Shown: in pieces, positions 59,861 through 64,000 of the stretch
Position numbering within the stretch: the stretch's first letter is position 1
Layout of the letters: every line of letters begins with the position of its first letter
Assembly (NCBI GenBank): GCA_035556735.1
Contig: DATMFF010000014.1
Coordinates: 62,001-126,000 of the forward strand
Source of the DNA: CANJBX01 sp035556735
GTDB taxonomy: Bacteria; Pseudomonadota; Alphaproteobacteria; Rhizobiales; Xanthobacteraceae
Reading direction: 5' to 3'
DNA: 64,000 bases
The notes under the pieces: model-generated
Told to the model about the DNA's origin: nothing
Seen by the model: the letters and a program-made list of their open reading frames with translations, nothing else
The model's database searches: none
Program-made: the position numbers and the translations under genes

Positions 59861-62260
59861 CTACGGTGACAACTGCACGGCCTTACCGCTCCCGAGCACG
59901 ATGCTCCTCGCGTACACATGGCCGTCGGCATTGTCGTTTCGCACCCACACCGTCAGAACGGAATTGTCAGATTTCCGACCGGGCGTTCTCAGATCAGCGC
60001 GCGGAACGGGATTCCAATCGGTGCTGGCCACCAGCTTCCCATCGACCTTCAGATCGAACCGAAACTTGAGGTCGTCCTTAGGGCCCAGTCCGTAGATGAT
60101 CGGATCGATCCTCACGATCGGTTCCGCCGCGCGTCCGAAGTCGTTCAATTCCGCGAACCGCAGCACGATGAAGCGATCGCGCCCCGGATGGCGCGTCTCC
60201 ACCGCGTTTCCTGCCATGAACACCCATTGCGGCGTCGCGAACGTCAGGTCCCCCACCCATGTCAGCCCCGGCGACAACTTGTCTGCGATGCGGATGGGGA
60301 CCGCTTCTCCGTACGCGGGCAACTGCGAAAAAGAATAGACGTGCAGCTTGTGTTCGTTTGCGGCGGGCGTCGCGACATAGCGGCTGTAACGCAGCGCGAC
60401 CGAGACCGCGTCGTCCCCCTCATCCGGCGGCTTCGGGAGCGGAATCGGATTCGATGCGAGAAATTGGCGGATCTCCGGATGATAGGCCATGAACGCCCAA
60501 TGCGGCTGGCCCCACGCGATGGTGTGGCTGACGACTCCTGCCTTGGCGCGCCCGATCTCATCCTGAACCGCCGGATCGGTGGTGAACCCTCGCGACACCG
60601 GCCAGCTTGGCGACCGCGCCAGGACGATCAGGTTGCGTGGACTGCTGGTGAAAAAGACGCTGGCCGCAAAGAAGCAATGCGCCACCGCGATGAACGCGAG
60701 CACCGCCCAACGCACCTGGTTCAACAGGGGCCGCTGCACCGGCGCAAAGGCGTAGACGTAGGCAGGCGCCGCAACGATCGTTGCGTACCCGAGATACACG
60801 GAGAAACCTTCGATGTATCGGGTCATCGCCGCATACGCCAGAACCCATACGGCCAATGACGCCAGGTGAAAGCGTCCCCAACGCCATCTCGCGTCGCGCC
60901 GGTGCGAGAGCAGCCACATGCCGCTCAGCAATGCGGCCACCCAGGTGAACCCGATGAAGAGGGTTTGCTCGTTGAAAGCTACCGCCGAGGGCGAGTTGAT
61001 TCCGCGAAACCGGTAGAACACCGAGGTGAACGACGGGCCGTTGTCCACCCAGGAGAACAGCGGCGCAAGCAGATCGGTGAATGCCGCGTAGTGCCGCGCA
61101 CGGTCTGCCGGATCCAAGGCGATGTGCAGATCCGCCAACGGCGTCAGTATGATCTGCGCCGCGTAGAGCACGGCCGTCTGCAGTGCGGCCTGCCAACGAA
61201 ACGGCGTGTTCAAGAGCTGGGCATTGAAGTCCCAGGCCGAGGTGCGTCCTGCAGACGCCACATTGTATCCAATGAAGCTGAACGCGAAGATCAGGCACGG
61301 AACGAGCGTCAGAATGAAGACCGCGAGCTCGCGCCGCCCGAGCCAAGCCCGGATCTCCGTGGCCGTCGCCCTGTGATGCAGCGCCAGCGTCGCTGCGATG
61401 ACGAGCAGCAGCGGCCAGTAGAACATCACGTGCAGCTTGGTGCCCGCGCTGATCGACAACCCGACTGCCGCGAGCACGAAATCAAGCTTCTCGCGGCCGT
61501 GGTACCAGCGGTGAAGAAAGAATAGTCCGGCAAGCAGCGGTGCCGCGGCGATGATCTCGTCGTTGGTCGACGTGGACTGAATCAGAACGTTGGGCGTCAG
61601 GCAAATGAGCCATGCAGCGGCCAACGCATAGACCCGCCGTGCGCCGAGGTCCTGCGCGAACAGGTAGGTCGTAGCTGCGACGATGAACCAGGAAATAAAC
61701 GAGTGAAGCGCAAACGTGCGGGGCCCGAGTTGAAAATGGAGCAGCGGGAAATAGGCCAGCGTTCCATTGAACGGATAATACAGCGGGCGCGGCTCCGCTT
61801 CGTTGGTGAAATGCGCGAGCGATCCCTGCCCGAAATACCAGTAGGCACGCGGGAAACGATACACGATGCTGTCGGGATTGGACGGCACGAAGCCATAGAG
61901 CAGCACGATATCCGCGAAGACCGCTGCTGCGCCCGTTCCAAGCAGGAACCAGATCAGGCAGGTCTCGACGCGCGGAGCGAGCCTCCCGCCGAACTGCGGC
62001 AGGCTCAGCTCACGTTCGGGCGGAATTCTCCGCAGCAACAGGCTGAATCCGGCGGCGATCGCCAGCGACACGCCGATATAGGCGCCCGTAACATTGATGG
62101 CCGAGAACAGCGACAGAACCTGCGCCGTCAGGATGAGCACGGCCCAGAGCAACAGGTAAACCGCGAGCAGCACGCGTGCCCAGGGCATGCAGCGGGATCG
62201 GACGCCGAACGCCAAAACTGCGCCGAGCGCGACGACGTAGGCGGCTGCGAGTGCGTGCAT
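59861..62260 (-). CDS. Large polytopic membrane protein, paralogue of the 54474 protein
   Basis: A 799-residue protein with about 13 helices and a soluble C-terminal domain. The GT-C-like early motif is NPDSIVYRFPRAYWYFGQGSLAHF; later STSTNDEIIAAAPLLAGLFF and SAGTKLHVMFYWPLLL match the 54474 protein block by block. The C-terminal part (after about 560) is beta-rich and periplasmic by topology. Its ATG shares a base with the stop of the GT2 gene (TGATG). With the AlgI/AlgX pair between the two paralogues, one operon may both build and acetylate a glycan outside the membrane. Confidence 0.72.
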   Translation of the reverse strand: MHALAAAYVVALGAVLAFGVRSRCMPWARVLLAVYLLLWAVLILTAQVLSLFSAINVTGAYIGVSLAIAAGFSLLLRRIPPERELSLPQFGGRLAPRVETCLIWFLLGTGAAAVFADIVLLYGFVPSNPDSIVYRFPRAYWYFGQGSLAHFTNEAEPRPLYYPFNGTLAYFPLLHFQLGPRTFALHSFISWFIVAATTYLFAQDLGARRVYALAAAWLICLTPNVLIQSTSTNDEIIAAAPLLAGLFFLHRWYHGREKLDFVLAAVGLSISAGTKLHVMFYWPLLLVIAATLALHHRATATEIRAWLGRRELAVFILTLVPCLIFAFSFIGYNVASAGRTSAWDFNAQLLNTPFRWQAALQTAVLYAAQIILTPLADLHIALDPADRARHYAAFTDLLAPLFSWVDNGPSFTSVFYRFRGINSPSAVAFNEQTLFIGFTWVAALLSGMWLLSHRRDARWRWGRFHLASLAVWVLAYAAMTRYIEGFSVYLGYATIVAAPAYVYAFAPVQRPLLNQVRWAVLAFIAVAHCFFAASVFFTSSPRNLIVLARSPSWPVSRGFTTDPAVQDEIGRAKAGVVSHTIAWGQPHWAFMAYHPEIRQFLASNPIPLPKPPDEGDDAVSVALRYSRYVATPAANEHKLHVYSFSQLPAYGEAVPIRIADKLSPGLTWVGDLTFATPQWVFMAGNAVETRHPGRDRFIVLRFAELNDFGRAAEPIVRIDPIIYGLGPKDDLKFRFDLKVDGKLVASTDWNPVPRADLRTPGRKSDNSVLTVWVRNDNADGHVYARSIVLGSGKAVQLSP

Positions 62261-63822
62261 CAGCCGCTTTTGCTGGCTGACTCGCCGGCGCCGGCCTGCG
62301 GCAGCACCAGCCTGTTTCCGTACTCGCGAAGCAGGCGCTGCACCTCCGGGAGATACGGCATTCCAATCGTCGTCTTCTGCCGATCATGCAGACGGCTGCA
62401 CGCCAGAAAGTCCGGGATGTGTATGACGTTGCCTCCCGCGGCCGCCATACGGACCCACAGATCATAGTCCATCACGTAGTATAGATCAGTCCGCAACCGG
62501 CCTCCGCTGCGGTTCCAGATGTCGCGACTGAAGAACACTTCGGGCTGACAGAAGAAGCTTGCGTTAAGCCAGAACCGGTCCATCTCCAGCAACAGTCCCA
62601 ATGGCAACGGGACTGGAATGCCGAACGGCAATGTATTGTGATGATTGCGCAGGACCTCGGTGCGCGCGGTGCGGGTCTGGCGACACCCGCCGGCCACCAG
62701 ATCAACCTTGTGCGCCGAGAACGCCTGCGCGACGCGAAACAGGGCACCGGGCTCCAGCAGGTCGTCGCTGTTGAGCCACGTGAGAATGTCGCCGCTCACG
62801 CGCCGAAAACCCTTGTTCAGACCGTCCGACTGTCCTTTGTCAGGTTCGATGATCATCGTATGGACTCGAGAACGGTACCGCTCGAGGATCTCGATGCTTC
62901 CGTCGGTCGAATTGCCGTCGACCACGATGAACTCGAGGTTCGGATAGCCCTGGTCCAGAACCGACCGCAAGCCTTCTTCCACGAACTCCGCCTGGTTGAA
63001 ACTGACGAACACAACCGAGATCTTTGGCCAGCTTACCTTGCCGACGATCTGCGGGATCGGTTTCCCATTCGCATCCAACGGGTCCATCCAATCGGCGGGC
63101 AGCGTCGTGTGCAGTGCGAGTTCGCCATCTTCCAGCTCGGGTTTGCCGAGCTCGGCGATGCTGGCGGCTGCTTCACCGCCCTTTCGAATGACGAGCAGTG
63201 ACTGCCCCGCACGGAAGCGCCCGCGCAGCAACGCGAGACTGACGTCGTCACCGTGGTTCACGACGATGGTATTTAGATTGCGGAACCCGCCGCCGTGCTC
63301 GACCAGATAGGCCGCCAGACTGTCGGGCGAAGGCGGGTGCAGCGTCGGTACGTTGGGGGGTGGCACCGGCAGGTTGCTGGCCGTTCCGGCCCCCGGCGTC
63401 ACGATCGCGCAATGATCGGTGCTGGCCAGATCCATAAGCCTCTGATCCGAATGCACGTCGGCCGCGATCAGGACCGGCGTCTTCACCGCGAGCGACCTGA
63501 CATGGATCTCGCGAACCTCGGTGGTCTTTGCAGGAGCAGCCGGACGAGATGCACGCGAGTTGAGAACGATCCGCTTCAGCCGAGCCACTCGCTCCGCGAA
63601 GACCGGAAACCGCCGGCGCAGAAAACCTTGCGCGCGAACCATTCCGGCTTGAAGTTGAGGTTGGCGCTCCAGCAGCCTCGCATATTCCCAACGCAGGACG
63701 CCGAGTTCTCTCCACAAGGCCACATTGTGATTTCGCAGCGTGGCAATTTCAGAGTCTGCAGATTCGTTCGAGCTCGCCTGCCTGTGACTTTCTTCAGGCC
63801 GAGTTTGATCGATTGAACTCAT
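62260..63822 (-). CDS. Glycosyltransferase with GT2 domain and long N-terminal region
   Basis: A 520-residue protein. Residues about 20-60 are helical and polar (a likely coiled coil, EIATLRNHNVALWRELGVLRWEYARLL), and residues about 90-260 are of unknown fold. The GT2 domain begins near 270 with KISVVFVSFNQAEFVEEGL, then FIVVDGNSTDGS and TWLNSDDLLEPG. YYVMDYDLWVRMAA is the acceptor-side loop. The ATG at 63822 is used; a TTG at 63897 in frame would overlap the upstream gene. It resembles the GT2 at 26143 in its catalytic domain. Confidence 0.88.
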   Translation of the reverse strand: MSSIDQTRPEESHRQASSNESADSEIATLRNHNVALWRELGVLRWEYARLLERQPQLQAGMVRAQGFLRRRFPVFAERVARLKRIVLNSRASRPAAPAKTTEVREIHVRSLAVKTPVLIAADVHSDQRLMDLASTDHCAIVTPGAGTASNLPVPPPNVPTLHPPSPDSLAAYLVEHGGGFRNLNTIVVNHGDDVSLALLRGRFRAGQSLLVIRKGGEAAASIAELGKPELEDGELALHTTLPADWMDPLDANGKPIPQIVGKVSWPKISVVFVSFNQAEFVEEGLRSVLDQGYPNLEFIVVDGNSTDGSIEILERYRSRVHTMIIEPDKGQSDGLNKGFRRVSGDILTWLNSDDLLEPGALFRVAQAFSAHKVDLVAGGCRQTRTARTEVLRNHHNTLPFGIPVPLPLGLLLEMDRFWLNASFFCQPEVFFSRDIWNRSGGRLRTDLYYVMDYDLWVRMAAAGGNVIHIPDFLACSRLHDRQKTTIGMPYLPEVQRLLREYGNRLVLPQAGAGESASKSG

Positions 63823-63875
63823 TTTCAGCGCTGCCCGGTTTGGACCGTCGAGACTGGTGCACGTTGTCTCAACGG

Positions 63876-64000
63876 TTAACACAACCGTCTGAGACAATCC
63901 AACCAGGCCTCGGCTTGGCGCGACAGCGAGAAATGCTGCTCGACCCGTTTTCGCCCGGCCTGTCCAAGCTTTGCTCGCCGGTCGGGATCGGCGATCAATT
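63876..64000 (-). CDS. Glycosyltransferase family 1/4, C-terminal end only
   Basis: Reading the minus strand from the right edge gives an open frame of 41 codons ending at TAA 63876-63878. The translation includes LIADPDRRAKLGQAGRKRVEQHFSL followed by QAEAWLD, which is the classic C-terminus of GT4/GT1 enzymes (DPxxRxxLGxAGRxRVExxFS). The rest lies outside the window. It is 53 bp from the GT2 start in the same direction, so the operon continues to the right. Confidence 0.72.
   Translation of the reverse strand, partial: LIADPDRRAKLGQAGRKRVEQHFSLSRQAEAWLDCLRRLC

Noticed and set aside
1..64000. CRISPR array, prophage, insertion sequence, tRNA or rRNA
   Set aside because: No regularly spaced repeats, phage or transposase genes, or recognisable RNA genes were seen on reading both strands.

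Overview
The window is high-GC DNA from an alphaproteobacterium, probably a member of Hyphomicrobiales (Rhizobiales). The protein families fit that order. A 49-bp palindrome at 13245-13293 also resembles, from memory, an intergenic repeat common in rhizobial genomes. I saw no rRNA, tRNA, CRISPR array, insertion sequence or phage gene.

The left end (1-9.9 kb) is ordinary chromosome. It holds the N-terminal part of a molybdopterin hydroxylase, a TetR repressor with an operator-like palindrome over its promoter, a homocysteine S-methyltransferase, a two-gene RND efflux pump, a DegP-like protease without a signal peptide, and the lipid II flippase MurJ. The next two genes (10.0-12.2 kb) look like GnnB and GnnA, which make the 2,3-diamino sugar of some rhizobial lipid A. 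A good sigma70-type promoter precedes them.

From 12.4 kb to the right edge almost every gene concerns surface polysaccharide. Recognisable modules are: (a) a CDP-glucose branch (rfbF, rfbG, a sugar C-methyltransferase, a reductase, a GT2/GtrA pair) predicted to make a branched 6-deoxy sugar; (b) a GDP-mannose/GDP-fucose operon (gmd, fcl, manC); (c) a run of glycosyltransferases and methyltransferases with an MptE/GT42-like protein; (d) a tightly overlapped operon with a Wzm/Wzt ABC exporter, an acyltransferase, a LegB-like dehydratase and a nucleotidyltransferase; (e) a nonulosonic-acid-like cassette (NeuB, a CMP-sugar-synthetase-like cytidylyltransferase, PseG-like hydrolase, WbqC, PIG-L deacetylase, short DegT enzyme, radical SAM protein); (f) a regulatory pair, an RfaH/NusG-like antiterminator and a winged-helix protein with a Rossmann-like domain, next to paired palindromes; (g) a second radical SAM protein, an FkbM-like methyltransferase and a perosamine-synthase-like group; (h) another GT2/GtrA/DegT/epimerase group with two small membrane-anchored winged-helix-like proteins; and (i) an AlgI/AlgX-like acylation module flanked by two large paralogous membrane proteins. 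The C-terminus of a further glycosyltransferase touches the right edge.

Taken together, the locus can supply GDP-mannose, GDP-fucose, probably GDP-perosamine, a CDP-linked branched deoxy sugar and perhaps a CMP-nonulosonate, assemble them with many GT2/GT4/GT-C enzymes, decorate them by methylation and O-acylation, and export at least one polymer through Wzm/Wzt. I saw no Wzx/Wzy pair, no O-antigen ligase and no initiating phosphoglycosyl transferase, so those steps must be encoded elsewhere. The least familiar elements are the cassette in (e), the regulatory pair in (f), and the small membrane proteins in (h).
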